A stretch of 64,000 bases of DNA from Nocardioides sp. TRM66260-LWL (GCF_020075545.1 NZ_JAIQZK010000003.1:186001-250000); one strand, 5' to 3'; positions 53,088-62,437 are shown, counted from the stretch's first letter. Numbers and translations: made by a program. Notes: a model not told the origin generated them from the letters alone.

Positions 53088-54619
53088 TGTCGCGCAGGAC
53101 GGTCGCCGCCGTCCCGCGAGCGGTCAGCGGCAACCGCCGTCCGACCGCCGAGACGCTCGCCGCGTGTCTCGTCCTGTTGTCGATCGGCGGCCTCGGCCTC
53201 ATGCGCTCGCCGGGGCTCTGGTTCGACGAGGCCTACAGCGGAGCCATGGCGAGGCTGTCGTGGGGTGATCTCGTGCGAGCGGTCTCGTACCAGGAGGTCA
53301 ACAACGCGGGCTACTACGCAGTCCTCCACCTGTGGACCACGGCCTCGCAGAGCGACATGTGGTCAAGGATGCTGAGCCTGCTGGCAACCGTGGTGACGGT
53401 GCCGGTGCTCGCCTCGTTGGCGTCCGTCCTCGGCGGCCGTCGAGCGGTTCGCGTCTCACTCCTGGCGTACGTCTCCTTCGCCTCCGTCTGGTCGCTGGCA
53501 GTCGAGGCTCGCGGTTACGCGCTAGCAGCCCTCATGGCCACGGTTCTCGTACGCGCCTACGTCGGGGTTCGCCGATCCCGGTCGGCCCGCCGCATCGGAG
53601 CGGTCCTCGTGCTCAGCGGCTGCCTCATGGTCCTCACGAACCTGCTCTCGCTCCTCCTCGTCGTCGTGCTTGCTGCGCATGCACTCGGAACCCGGTCGGC
53701 AGCCCGCTCGATCGGCTGGCTCGCCGCGCCCGGCCTGGCGGGTGCCGGGATGTGGCTGCTCGCGGCCCAGGCCGATCGGGGGCAGGTGTCCTGGCTGCCG
53801 CCGGTCTCGCCGGCGTATCTGGCGATCGTGGCTCGGCAGGTGGTCGGATCGGGAGCCGGCGTCCTCCTGCTCGTCGCCGTCGGAGTGGTCCTCTTCGGCG
53901 TGGCTCTGACGGTCGTCCGATCCGGTCGCGGCGATGCAGGCCGGATCGCCTCCGGCGACATCGGACTCGCGCTCGGATGGGGCCTGGCCGTACCGGCGGC
54001 CATCGTCGCGATCTCGTTGGGCAAGCCGGTTCTCCAGGGCCGTTACCTGCTCTTCTGCGTGCCCGGGATCGCCCTCTCGCTGGGTCTCGTCGCCGCCTGG
54101 GCTGCTGAGCACCTGGAGCTCGGCGCCCGCACCGCGAAGCGCCGGGCACGGCTCGTCCGCGCGGTTCCGGTGGCTGGCCTCGTCGGGATCCTGGTGTGCA
54201 ATGCGGCGGGAGCGGTGGAGGAATCGCCCTGGCGTCGCCCGGAGGATCTGTCGCAGGCGGCGGCTTTCATCGGCGCCCATGCTCAGCCGGGCGATGTCGT
54301 CGACGTCGTGACCTCCGGGCTCGACGTGCCGGTCGGGTTCGTGTTGCGTCGTCAGACGGCAGCGTCCCTGCCCATCGTGTCGTCGTACGACGAGCGCATG
54401 CCGCGTCTGGACGATCCCCCGGTGACCGTGTCGGTCTACCGCAGTCGGCTTCCGGGCACGGGTGGCCGGATCTGGACGATCGAGCGGACGCCTTGCGGCA
54501 CCGCGGGCACCGGCCAGGGCGAGCTGGATGCCGCGCGTCGGACTGCCAGCACCCGACGACAGGCCCTCCTCGAGGGCTGCTTCGGATCTGTGCAGGTGCA
54601 TCTGTACGAGATCGCCTGA
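53087..54619 (+). CDS. GT-C membrane glycosyltransferase, paralogue 1 (PMT/GT39-like)
   Basis: A 510-residue protein with about ten helices. The first outside loop has SPGLWFDEAYSGAMA, the acidic pair typical of GT-C enzymes that use polyprenyl-phosphate sugars, followed by QEVNNAGYYAVLHLW. A late block LQGRYLLFCVPGIALSLGL and a soluble C-terminal domain of about 130 residues complete it. Two paralogues follow at 55884 and 57623 with the same blocks. The ATG overlaps the previous stop (TGATG), with GGGAGGA upstream. DNA composition is similar to the polymerase gene. It probably glycosylates a polymer or protein outside the membrane. Confidence 0.83.
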   Translation: MSRRTVAAVPRAVSGNRRPTAETLAACLVLLSIGGLGLMRSPGLWFDEAYSGAMARLSWGDLVRAVSYQEVNNAGYYAVLHLWTTASQSDMWSRMLSLLATVVTVPVLASLASVLGGRRAVRVSLLAYVSFASVWSLAVEARGYALAALMATVLVRAYVGVRRSRSARRIGAVLVLSGCLMVLTNLLSLLLVVVLAAHALGTRSAARSIGWLAAPGLAGAGMWLLAAQADRGQVSWLPPVSPAYLAIVARQVVGSGAGVLLLVAVGVVLFGVALTVVRSGRGDAGRIASGDIGLALGWGLAVPAAIVAISLGKPVLQGRYLLFCVPGIALSLGLVAAWAAEHLELGARTAKRRARLVRAVPVAGLVGILVCNAAGAVEESPWRRPEDLSQAAAFIGAHAQPGDVVDVVTSGLDVPVGFVLRRQTAASLPIVSSYDERMPRLDDPPVTVSVYRSRLPGTGGRIWTIERTPCGTAGTGQGELDAARRTASTRRQALLEGCFGSVQVHLYEIA

Positions 54620-54667
54620 CCGCGCCGCTCCCTGATGTCCTCTCCCCGGGTCGATGAGCGCCGCACG

Positions 54668-55714
54668 TCAGGACGGTGGCTGGAGGCCCTGGGTGTCGAC
54701 CCTTGCGTCGTGCATCATCTGCCAGGCGACCGCGTGGAGGCGTGACCGAGCCGGTCGGCGGGGAGCGGTGAGCGCGTCGGTCAGCCGATCGTGCACCTTT
54801 GGCGGATCGGGAGGCACCAGCCCGGGCGCCCACACGGGCAGACCGTGCTCGAGCATCGCCGCGAGCACGCCGCTCTTGCCGGCGTAGCGTCGGCTGATCC
54901 GGACCAGGCCCACCCGGGCCCGCGCCAGCTCGCCGGCCAGCTCCCGGTCGTCCAGCCGACCCAGGTCGTGCACGTCCAGGCCGGCGGCACGCAGGGTCGC
55001 GGCGAAGGCGGCGCGCGCGTCCTCGGCGCCGCCGACGAGCCGGATCGGCAGGTCGGGCGCGATCTGCGCGATCTCGTCCGCGATCGCCGGCCACCGCTCG
55101 GGCGAGGGCGGGGTGCCGAAGTGCAGCAGGCCGTCCGGATCAGGGAGCGGCTCGGCGCCGCCCGGTACTGGGATGTTGCCGAAGAGCGGCAGGATCCGCG
55201 CCTCGACGCCCACGCTCGCGAGCAGCCGGCGGTAGTGCTCGATCGAGGTGTGGACGACGTCCCAGGGGCGCGCCCGGAGGAGCTGCCGGATCGCGCGCCG
55301 CTGCAGGAGTCCGAGCAGCCGCTGGCGTCGGATCGGGGTGTCGTGCAGCCAGAGCTCGTGCAGCATGATCTGCCAGCGGGGCGCGTCGATCGTCCGGAGC
55401 AGCCGCTCGAGGCGGCGGCCGGTGCCCCGGGGGCCGTGGCTCCAGGGCACGAACTGCACGGAGACCAGGTCGGGTCCGAAGTCAGCCAGCAGCCCGCGGA
55501 CCTCGCGGGCGCCCGGGCTGTCGTCGAGCGCGTAAGGGAAGGCCCGGATCCGCAGGGGGCCGGCCACGACGTCGCTCGGCTCGTTGCCGGTCAGGCCGAT
55601 CAGCAGCACCTCGTGCCCGACGCGCACCAGCTCCTCGGCGAGCCGCCGGCTGTGGTCGCCGACGCCGTCACGGCCGGGCGCGACGCAGCCGGCCAGGATC
55701 GCGACCCGCGCCAT
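54668..55714 (-). CDS. Glycosyltransferase (GT4-like)
   Basis: A 348-residue GT-B-like protein: ARVAILAGCVAPGRDGVGDHSRRLAEEL (glycine-rich N-terminal loop, as in GT4), GLLHFGTPPSPERWPAI, and IRLVGGAEDARAAFAATL. The C-terminal E-x7-E motif is not clear: RISRRYAGKSGVLAAMLEHGLPVWAPG takes its place. Catalysis should not be assumed from the fold. It is on the opposite strand to the GT-C genes and may be separately regulated. Confidence 0.78.
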   Translation of the reverse strand: MARVAILAGCVAPGRDGVGDHSRRLAEELVRVGHEVLLIGLTGNEPSDVVAGPLRIRAFPYALDDSPGAREVRGLLADFGPDLVSVQFVPWSHGPRGTGRRLERLLRTIDAPRWQIMLHELWLHDTPIRRQRLLGLLQRRAIRQLLRARPWDVVHTSIEHYRRLLASVGVEARILPLFGNIPVPGGAEPLPDPDGLLHFGTPPSPERWPAIADEIAQIAPDLPIRLVGGAEDARAAFAATLRAAGLDVHDLGRLDDRELAGELARARVGLVRISRRYAGKSGVLAAMLEHGLPVWAPGLVPPDPPKVHDRLTDALTAPRRPARSRLHAVAWQMMHDARVDTQGLQPPS

Positions 55715-55835
55715 CAGCGGGAAGGGGACGGACGGGGCACGCCGCGATCGTAGGGCCGCAGACGGCCGGCTCGTCCTGCGTGCGCAGGAGCCGGACGGTT
55801 CGGCGGATCCACCGACGACGACCCGCGTGCGCGCC

Positions 55836-55841
55836 TAGGCT
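55836..55841 (+). promoter_or_regulatory. Candidate -10 element for GT-C paralogue 2
   Basis: TAGGCT, 42 bp before the ATG at 55884; a GGAG ribosome-binding site lies in the leader. Confidence 0.35.
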
Positions 55842-55883
55842 TCCACGGACGGGTCCCCCTCCCCGGCCCGCAGGAGCTGAGCC

Positions 55884-57428
55884 ATGTCCGTGCTGTCCCC
55901 GCCCCACGCCGAGGCGACGCGTCCGCGTCCCGCCGCCCTCCCGCTCCTGACCTGGGAGCTGCTGGTCGCCCTGACGGTGCTCGGCGGGATCGGCGTGGCC
56001 GGCCTCGTGCGCGGCCCGGGCCTCTGGTACGACGACGCGTACAGCCTGGCGATGGCCGACCAGTCCTGGGGCGACCTCCTCGTCGACGTGCGGATGCAGG
56101 AGGTGAACAACGCCGGCTACTACGGATTCCTGCACCTGTGGGCCCTGGTGTCCCATGACCTGTGGTGGCTGCGGCTGCCGGGGGTGCTCGCGGCTCTGGC
56201 CACCACGGTGCTGCTGGCCCGGGTCGCGGGGCGCGCGGGCGACCGCTGGACGCTGCGCGTCTCGCTGCTGGTGATGGTGGGCCTCTACGGCACCTGGGAC
56301 GGCATGCTCGGGATGCGCGGCTACCCGTTCTCGATGCTCCTCGGTGCGCTCGCCGTGGTCCTGCTGCTCGACCTGACCGACCGTCCCGACACGTCCCGCG
56401 CCCGGTCCGTGGCGCGGGCCTTGGTGCTCATCGGAGTCGCAGCTCTCGCCACGATCGTGAACCTCCTCCTGCTGCTGCTCGTGCTGGCCCTGCTCGTCGT
56501 CGCGGCGGCACGTCGTAGCCGCCCGGCGACGGTCGCGCTGGCGGTCGCGGTGCTCCCAGGTGCGGCGATGTGGCTGCTCGCCGTCTCGGCGGACCGCGGC
56601 CAGGTCGACTGGATCCCGTCGCTGGGCCCGATGTCGATCGCGATCCAGCTCGGTCTGCTGGTCGGCTCCCTGGTCGGGCTCGTGGCGCTGGTCCTGGCGG
56701 GCGTGCTCGCGCTCGGCACCGCCGCCGTCTCGATGGGCTCCGCCACGCTCGAGCGACGACGGCTCCTGGCCATGGCGTTCGCCTGGGGGGCGGGCGGCGT
56801 CGTAGGGATCCTGGTGCTCTCGCTGGTCAAGCCGCTGCTGCAGGGTCGGTACCTGCTGTTCTGCGTGCCGGGCATCGCGCTGCTGCTCGGCGTGGCGGCC
56901 GGGGCTGCGCTGGCCGACCGGCGACGCCTGGTGCGGACGGCGGGGGTGACCGTCGTCGTCCTCGTGCTCGTCGCGGTGGCGGGCAACGTCGAGCGCTCCC
57001 TCGGCTCCCCGCCGTGGGGCGAGAGGGAGGACCTCTCGGCCGCGGCTGCGCTGATCCGGGACGAGCAGCGTCCCGGAGATGCCCTCGACTACCTCACGCC
57101 GATCGCGCGGACGCCGTTCGACCAGATGCTGCGGGCCGCCTTCGGCGGCCCGTCGCCGCTGGTCGACGTGACCCGCAACCCCTCCGCGGCGCGGTGGGAC
57201 GTCGGCGGCGAGCGAAGCGCCGAGATCGATCCGGCGGCCTATGCCCCCGCCCTCGCGGCCGCGCCCGGTCGGCTCTGGGTCGTCTCGCGTCAGACCGTGA
57301 CCGGCGAGCTCCCGACGTCCGGCCCGGTGGTGGAGGCACGCGACGCCGACCTCGCACGCCGCACCCTGCTGCTGGACCGACAGTTCGGCTGGATGCACGT
57401 GCAGCTGTACTCCGCGCGGCGCGGCTGA
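55884..57428 (+). CDS. GT-C membrane glycosyltransferase, paralogue 2
   Basis: A 514-residue membrane protein sharing all the paralogue blocks: GPGLWYDDAYSLAMA (acidic DD pair in the first outside loop), QEVNNAGYYGFLHLW, SADRGQVDWIPSLGP and LQGRYLLFCVPGIALLLGV. A soluble C-terminal domain ends FGWMHVQLYSARRG. The order of helices matches paralogues 1 and 3. Its own promoter-like TAGGCT and the 194-bp gap after it suggest single-gene transcription. Confidence 0.83.
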   Translation: MSVLSPPHAEATRPRPAALPLLTWELLVALTVLGGIGVAGLVRGPGLWYDDAYSLAMADQSWGDLLVDVRMQEVNNAGYYGFLHLWALVSHDLWWLRLPGVLAALATTVLLARVAGRAGDRWTLRVSLLVMVGLYGTWDGMLGMRGYPFSMLLGALAVVLLLDLTDRPDTSRARSVARALVLIGVAALATIVNLLLLLLVLALLVVAAARRSRPATVALAVAVLPGAAMWLLAVSADRGQVDWIPSLGPMSIAIQLGLLVGSLVGLVALVLAGVLALGTAAVSMGSATLERRRLLAMAFAWGAGGVVGILVLSLVKPLLQGRYLLFCVPGIALLLGVAAGAALADRRRLVRTAGVTVVVLVLVAVAGNVERSLGSPPWGEREDLSAAAALIRDEQRPGDALDYLTPIARTPFDQMLRAAFGGPSPLVDVTRNPSAARWDVGGERSAEIDPAAYAPALAAAPGRLWVVSRQTVTGELPTSGPVVEARDADLARRTLLLDRQFGWMHVQLYSARRG

Positions 57429-57432
57429 CCGT

Positions 57433-57494
57433 CGCTGGTCGAGCCCCTGGTCGCTGGGCGAGTCCCCTGGTCGGTGGTCCAGCCTGTCGAGACC
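57433..57494. repeat. Intergenic repeats: 19/20-bp direct pair and GTGGTC-type unit
   Basis: A near-duplicate pair (CGCTGGTCGAGCCCCTGGT at 57433 and CGCTGGGCGAGTCCCCTGGT at 57452) is followed by a 22-bp unit at 57473-57494 containing GTGGTCCAGCCTGTCGAGAC. A 22-bp copy differing by one base lies at 60558-60579. Confidence 0.7.
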
Positions 57495-57582
57495 CGTCGG
57501 ACCGGAGTCGGTTCGGCCGCGCCCCCGACCGTCGAAGCGGCCGATCCGCACCGATCCGCCCCGGGGCGGCCCGTGGCGTCCC

Positions 57583-57588
57583 TACGAT
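57583..57588 (+). promoter_or_regulatory. Candidate -10 element for GT-C paralogue 3
   Basis: TACGAT, 34 bp before the ATG at 57623. Confidence 0.3.
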
Positions 57589-57622
57589 GGTCCCTCCCTC
57601 CCCGGATCAGCGCAGGTGCCCC

Positions 57623-59212
57623 ATGACCACCATCTCCCCGTCCGCGTCCGTCCCCTCCCAGTCCGCCCCGGCCGCGGCGCCGCCGAGCGGCCGGCCCCGG
57701 CTGCGACCTCCGCTGATCGAGACCACGGTGGCGATGACCTTCCTGGGGGTCCTCTCCGCGGTCGGGCTGCGCCGTGCGCCCGGACTGTGGTTCGACGACG
57801 CCTTCAGCGCCGCGATGGCCACCGCGCCGTGGTCGGTGCTGCGCCACGCCGTCGACACCCAGGAGGTCAACAACGCCGGCTTCTACGTGCTGCTGCGCGC
57901 GTGGGTGCCGTTCGGCCAGGGCGACCTCTGGCTCCGGCTCCCGACGGTCGCGGCGACGATCCTGACGATCCCGGTGCTCGCCGCGCTGGCCCATCGCTGG
58001 GGCGGGCGGGTCGCCGTCGCGCCGACCCTGCTGGCCTGGCTGTCGATGGCCGGCGTGTGGTCGATCGCGCTCGACGTGCGCGGGTACGCGATCTCGACCC
58101 TGCTGGCGACGGTCGTGGTCGCTGCCTACGTCGGCCTGCTCGACGGCGGCGCACGGCGCCGGGCCGCGGGCGTCTGCGTGGGCGTCGCCGGCACCGTCAT
58201 GGTGCTGGTGAACATCCTCCCGCTGCTGCTCCTGCTGGCCCTGGCCACGCACAGCGTGCTCCGGCAGCGGGTGAGACAGGCGGGGCCCGCGCTGGCGATC
58301 CCGCTCGCGACCGGCGTCGGGATGTGGGCGTGGGCGATCAGCGCCGACACGGGGCAGGTCGACTGGATCCCGCCGACGCGGGTCGACACGCTCCTCGGCG
58401 CCTTCGAGCCGATCGTCGGGAGCCGTCACCTGGTCGGGGTGCTGGGACCCGTGGCGCTCGCCGCGGCGATCACGCTGGCGGTCGTCGTTCTCGCCGAGCT
58501 CCGGGGCCGGTGGTCGTCGGGGGTGGCGCCGGACGATGCGCTCCTGGTCCTGCTGTGGGGCGCGGGGGCCCCGGCGGCGCTGGTCGCGATCTCGTTCGTC
58601 CGGCCGCTGGTCGTCGGCCGCTACTTCTCGTTCTGCCTGCCCGGGGTCGCGCTGATCCTCGGCGTCGCGGTCGCCGCGGCCTGGGACGCCGCCGCTGCCG
58701 GGGGGCCGGCACGGACCGTCGTGCTCCGGTCCGGCGCGGCGGCGATGGCGCTCGGGGTCCTGGGGGTGCTGGCGCTCAACCTGCAGGCGCAGCCCTTGCG
58801 GCCGTACTACAGCCGGTACGAGGACTTCTCGGCCCTGGCCCGACAGATCGGGGAGCAGGCGCGCCCCGGCGACGCGCTGGACTACCCGGGCACCGGACAG
58901 CTGGGCGTGCCGACGGCGTACGTCCTGAGGCGAGAGGGCGGCGTGGCGGCCGATCTGCCCGTGCTGGGCGAGTCGACCCTGCGTCAGCCGGAGCTGATGC
59001 GGTCCCTCGTCGCCCCGGAGGTGCTGGTTCGGCGGATGGCCGAGCACCGCGGACGACTGTGGCTGGTCAGCCGGATCACGGGGCCGGGCGACGAGGTCGA
59101 CCCGTCCCCGTTCGGCGTGGCGCAGGCGGACGCCCTGCGCCACCGCGACCTGCTGGAGGAGCGGCGCTACGGGTGGCTGCGGGTGCGGCTCTACTCCGCG
59201 CCGCGAGGCTGA
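57623..59212 (+). CDS. GT-C membrane glycosyltransferase, paralogue 3
   Basis: A 529-residue membrane protein: APGLWFDDAFSAAMA, QEVNNAGFYVLLRAW, SADTGQVDWIPPTRV, VVGRYFSFCLPGVALILGV and a soluble tail ending YGWLRVRLYSAPRG. It has a longer Ser/Pro-rich N-terminus (about 30 residues) than the other two. The acidic DD pair is intact, so it is likely active. Three copies in 6.2 kb suggest local duplication followed by divergence, perhaps for different sugars or acceptors. It precedes ugd by 133 bp. Confidence 0.83.
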   Translation: MTTISPSASVPSQSAPAAAPPSGRPRLRPPLIETTVAMTFLGVLSAVGLRRAPGLWFDDAFSAAMATAPWSVLRHAVDTQEVNNAGFYVLLRAWVPFGQGDLWLRLPTVAATILTIPVLAALAHRWGGRVAVAPTLLAWLSMAGVWSIALDVRGYAISTLLATVVVAAYVGLLDGGARRRAAGVCVGVAGTVMVLVNILPLLLLLALATHSVLRQRVRQAGPALAIPLATGVGMWAWAISADTGQVDWIPPTRVDTLLGAFEPIVGSRHLVGVLGPVALAAAITLAVVVLAELRGRWSSGVAPDDALLVLLWGAGAPAALVAISFVRPLVVGRYFSFCLPGVALILGVAVAAAWDAAAAGGPARTVVLRSGAAAMALGVLGVLALNLQAQPLRPYYSRYEDFSALARQIGEQARPGDALDYPGTGQLGVPTAYVLRREGGVAADLPVLGESTLRQPELMRSLVAPEVLVRRMAEHRGRLWLVSRITGPGDEVDPSPFGVAQADALRHRDLLEERRYGWLRVRLYSAPRG

Positions 59213-59304
59213 TCGAGCCGCGCCGGAGACCGCCCGAGCCGGGAGGCCTCCGTGACGAGCACGACCTCCGCGCCGACCCGCCCGCCACCACCGGGCAGGG
59301 CCGA

Positions 59305-59310
59305 TAGGCT
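59305..59310 (+). promoter_or_regulatory. Candidate -10 element for ugd
   Basis: TAGGCT, 35 bp before the ATG at 59346; GGAGG at 59336-59340 is the ribosome-binding site. Confidence 0.4.
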
Positions 59311-59345
59311 GCGGCCGCACCCGCCCGCAGATCCCGGAGGATCAG

Positions 59346-60509
59346 ATGAAGATCGCCGTCGTCGGCATCGGTTACGTCGGCCTGTCGAACGCCGTGCTGC
59401 TCTCCCAGCGCCACGAGGTGGTGGCCGTCGACCTGGACGCCGCGAAGGTGGCGGCGGTCAACGAGCGCCGTTCCCCGATCGTCGACGCCGACATCACCGA
59501 GTACCTCGGTCGCGAGCTCGACCTGCGGGCCACCACGGACGCCGCCGAGGCGATCGCCGGTGCCGACTTCGTCATCGTCGCGACGCCGACCGACTACGAC
59601 CCCGAGACCAACTACTTCAACACCGGCTCGGTGGAGTCGGTGATCCGCCAGGTCGCCAGCGTCGACCCGTCCGCGGTGGTGGTCGTGAAGTCGACGATCC
59701 CCGTCGGGTTCACCGAGCGGGTGCGCGAGGAGATCCCGGGCGTCACGATCCTCTTCAGCCCCGAGTTCCTCCGGGAGGGCCGCGCGCTGCACGACAACCT
59801 GCACCCCTCGCGGATCGTCGTCGGCTCGCGCGACGAGGTGGGTCAGCGCTTCGCCGACCTGCTGAAGGAGGGCTCGCTCGAGGACGACGTCCCGGTGCTG
59901 CTCACCGACTCCACCGAGGCGGAGGCGATCAAGCTGTTCGCCAACACCTACCTGGCGCTGCGGGTGGCGTACTTCAACGAGCTCGACACCTACGCGGCGG
60001 TGCGGGGCCTGGACTCCGCGCAGATCATCGAGGGCGTCGGACTCGACCCGCGCGTGGGCACGCACTACAACAACCCGAGCTTCGGCTACGGCGGCTACTG
60101 CCTGCCCAAGGACACCAAGCAGCTGATGGCGAACTACCGCGAGGTGCCGCAGAACCTGATCAGCGCGATCGTGGAGTCGAACACCACGCGCAAGGACTTC
60201 ATCGCCACCGACATCCTCGCCCGCGACCCGCAGACCGTCGGCGTCTACCGGCTGATCATGAAGGAGGGCTCCGACAACTTCCGCGAGTCCTCCGTGCAGG
60301 GCGTGATGAAGCGGATCAAGGCCAAGGGCATCGAGGTCGTCATCTACGAGCCCGCGCTCGAGGAGTCCGAGTTCTTCCACTCCGAGGTCATCTCCGACCT
60401 CGAGGAGTTCAAGAAGCGCTCCGACGTGATCATCGCCAACCGTCGCACCGACGTGCTCGACGACGTCGCCGACAAGGTCTACACGCGCGACATCTACGGC
60501 ACCGACTGA
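59346..60509 (+). CDS. ugd: UDP-glucose 6-dehydrogenase
   Basis: Predicted 387-residue enzyme that oxidises UDP-glucose to UDP-glucuronate with two NAD. Marks: [20 protein letters not shown] (NAD-binding), [42 protein letters not shown], the substrate-binding [19 protein letters not shown] and the catalytic cysteine in [14 protein letters not shown]. At 387 residues it is the short bacterial form, close to those of capsule loci. It feeds UxS (45584) for UDP-xylose. It is the last gene of the sugar locus on the plus strand. Confidence 0.96.
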   Translation: MKIAVVGIGYVGLSNAVLLSQRHEVVAVDLDAAKVAAVNERRSPIVDADITEYLGRELDLRATTDAAEAIAGADFVIVATPTDYDPETNYFNTGSVESVIRQVASVDPSAVVVVKSTIPVGFTERVREEIPGVTILFSPEFLREGRALHDNLHPSRIVVGSRDEVGQRFADLLKEGSLEDDVPVLLTDSTEAEAIKLFANTYLALRVAYFNELDTYAAVRGLDSAQIIEGVGLDPRVGTHYNNPSFGYGGYCLPKDTKQLMANYREVPQNLISAIVESNTTRKDFIATDILARDPQTVGVYRLIMKEGSDNFRESSVQGVMKRIKAKGIEVVIYEPALEESEFFHSEVISDLEEFKKRSDVIIANRRTDVLDDVADKVYTRDIYGTD

Positions 60510-60519
60510 GGTCCTGCCC

Positions 60520-60579
60520 GGCTCGACCACCGCGGACTCGGTGGCCGAGCCCGGGACGGTGGTCGAGCCTGTCGAGACC
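60520..60579. repeat. Intergenic hairpin and GTGGTC-type unit after ugd
   Basis: 60520-60551 is a hairpin with 13-base arms (one mismatch; left arm GGCTCGACCACCG) and loop CGGACT, 10 bp after the ugd stop. A 22-bp unit follows at 60558-60579 containing GTGGTCGAGCCTGTCGAGAC, also found with one change at 57473. From memory, such sequences are frequent between genes in Nocardioides and related genomes. It lies in the convergent gap between ugd and the RCC1 gene and may help end transcription. Confidence 0.7.
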
Positions 60580-60580
60580 G

Positions 60581-62260
60581 TCAGCTCGGCAGCGCGTTGA
60601 CGAGTGCGGGCACAGCGGTGTTGCTCGTGGTGCCGTTGCCGAGCTGGCCGCTGCTGTTGGAGCCCCAGGCGTGGAGGGTGCCGTCGGAGGCCAGCGCGAG
60701 GCTGTGCAGTTTGCCGGCCGCGATGGCGACGATGGTCTTGTTGGCCAGGGAGGTGGTGGTGCGGACGGTGATGGCGGTGGTGACGGAGCCGCTGGAGCTG
60801 CCGTTGCCGAGCTGACCGCTGCTGTTGGAGCCCCAGGCGTAGAGGGTGCCGTCAGACGCCAGTGCGAGGTTGTGGTCAGAGCCGGCGGCGATGGCGGTGA
60901 TGGTCTTGCCGGCGAGGGATGTGACTGCGCCGGCGGTGCTGTGGCTGACATTGGTGCCGTCACCGAGCTGACCGCTGCTGTTGGAGCCCCAGGCGTAGAG
61001 GGTGCCGTCGGACGCGAGCGCGAGGCTGTGGGTGCCGCCGGCGGCGATGGCGGTGATGGTCTTGCCGGCCAGGGAGGTGTTGATGGTCTTGACGGCGGCA
61101 GCGGCCGTGACGGGACTGTTGGTGGTGCCGTCGCCGAGCTGACCAGAGGCGTTGTTGCCCCAGGCGTAGACGGTGCCGTCGGAGGCAAGTGCGAGGCTGT
61201 GGCGGTTGCCGGCGGCGATGGCGGTGATGGTCTTGCCGGACAGGGTCGTGACGGCGACGGGGGTGTTGCGCGGGATGGTGGTGCCGTCGCCGAGCTGACC
61301 GCTGCTGTTCCAGCCCCAGGCGTAGAGGGCGCCGTCGGAGGCAAGTGCGAGGCTGTGTTCGTTGCCGGCGGCGATGGCGGTGATCGACTTGCCGGCCAGG
61401 GCGGTGACGGCGACAGCTGTGGCGGGGTTGAGGGCGGTGCCGTCGCCGACCTGGCCGCTGTAGTTGGCGCCCCAGGCGTGGAGGGTGCCGTCGGACGCGA
61501 GGGCGAGGCTGTGGCTGCCGCCGGTGGCGAGGGCGGTGATGGTCTTGCCGATCAGCGAGCTGGTGGTGGCGATGGCGGTGGGGCGGGCCTGGGTGTTGTC
61601 GGTCGAGTCGGTCCCGAGTTGGCCGAAGCCGTTTTCGCCGAAGGCGGAGCCGACGCCGTTGCGGGCGATCAGGGTGTGAAATGCCTCGCTGGAGGTGGCG
61701 AGGGCAAAGGCGCCGTGGGGGTCGGGGGTGCCGGGTCGTGCGGGGCGGTAGGTGAGGTCCCAGGTGGCGAGGGTGGCCGAGCCGGTGCTCGTCGTCGCGG
61801 TCAGTCGCAGGGTGGTGGGAATGCTCGGCACGATCGGCGGCAGGTAGCGCAGGGTGATGGTGGCCTTGCCGCTGGCGTCGGTGATGGTGGTCGCCGTCGT
61901 CGCGGCGTTGGTGGGGTGCAGGGAGAGCCAGTCGGTGGCGCTGGTGGTGTCGCCGGGGAGGCGGTCGAGGCTGAACACCACAGCAGTGCCGGTGGCGACG
62001 GCGGAGCCGCCCTGGGTGACGGTGGCGGTAAAGGTCTGGGTGGTGCCGGTGCGGTAGGCCGAGACGGGTCGGGTCGCGTCCGGCAGGAACGCGGTGACCT
62101 GGACCTGGCCGGAGGCGGCGAAGGCGGGGGCGGAGGCCAGCACGGTGATCGCGGGAGCGGCCCAGATCGCGCCGGTGCCGGCGACGATCGCCCGGCGGGA
62201 CGGCCCGGGGCTGGTGGCGTCGGCCGGGTCGGTGAGGGATGCCAGGGCGTCGTCGGTCAC
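60581..62260 (-). CDS. Tat-exported RCC1-repeat beta-propeller protein
   Basis: A 559-residue protein from the GTG at 62260. The N-terminus holds a twin-arginine signal (SRRAIVAGTGAIWAAPAITV, then ASAPAFAAS). A beta-rich domain of about 125 residues follows (ITDASGKATITLRYLPP), like bacterial Ig-like folds. Then come seven RCC1-type repeats of about 50 residues (a degenerate GENGFGQLGT unit and six with SLALASDGTLHAWGSN-like cores), enough for one seven-bladed propeller. A ligand- or polymer-binding role at the surface is likely. Longer starts up to 62368 are open but would extend the Tat lead by 36 residues. Confidence 0.85.
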   Translation of the reverse strand: MTDDALASLTDPADATSPGPSRRAIVAGTGAIWAAPAITVLASAPAFAASGQVQVTAFLPDATRPVSAYRTGTTQTFTATVTQGGSAVATGTAVVFSLDRLPGDTTSATDWLSLHPTNAATTATTITDASGKATITLRYLPPIVPSIPTTLRLTATTSTGSATLATWDLTYRPARPGTPDPHGAFALATSSEAFHTLIARNGVGSAFGENGFGQLGTDSTDNTQARPTAIATTSSLIGKTITALATGGSHSLALASDGTLHAWGANYSGQVGDGTALNPATAVAVTALAGKSITAIAAGNEHSLALASDGALYAWGWNSSGQLGDGTTIPRNTPVAVTTLSGKTITAIAAGNRHSLALASDGTVYAWGNNASGQLGDGTTNSPVTAAAAVKTINTSLAGKTITAIAAGGTHSLALASDGTLYAWGSNSSGQLGDGTNVSHSTAGAVTSLAGKTITAIAAGSDHNLALASDGTLYAWGSNSSGQLGNGSSSGSVTTAITVRTTTSLANKTIVAIAAGKLHSLALASDGTLHAWGSNSSGQLGNGTTSNTAVPALVNALPS

Positions 62261-62437
62261 GGTAGGTGCTCGCTTCAGGAGGGCGCGCCGAGATCGCGGA
62301 GGTAAGGGGAGGGTCACGCCAGGGTCCTCAGCTGGGGGGACCTCAAGGGTAGGCGCCCGGCGCGCCACCGAGGTGGTCCGCGATGACGCGGAGGCGCAGG
62401 GTCTAGACCACCCGGCCCAGGTGCTCGACCAGCGATG

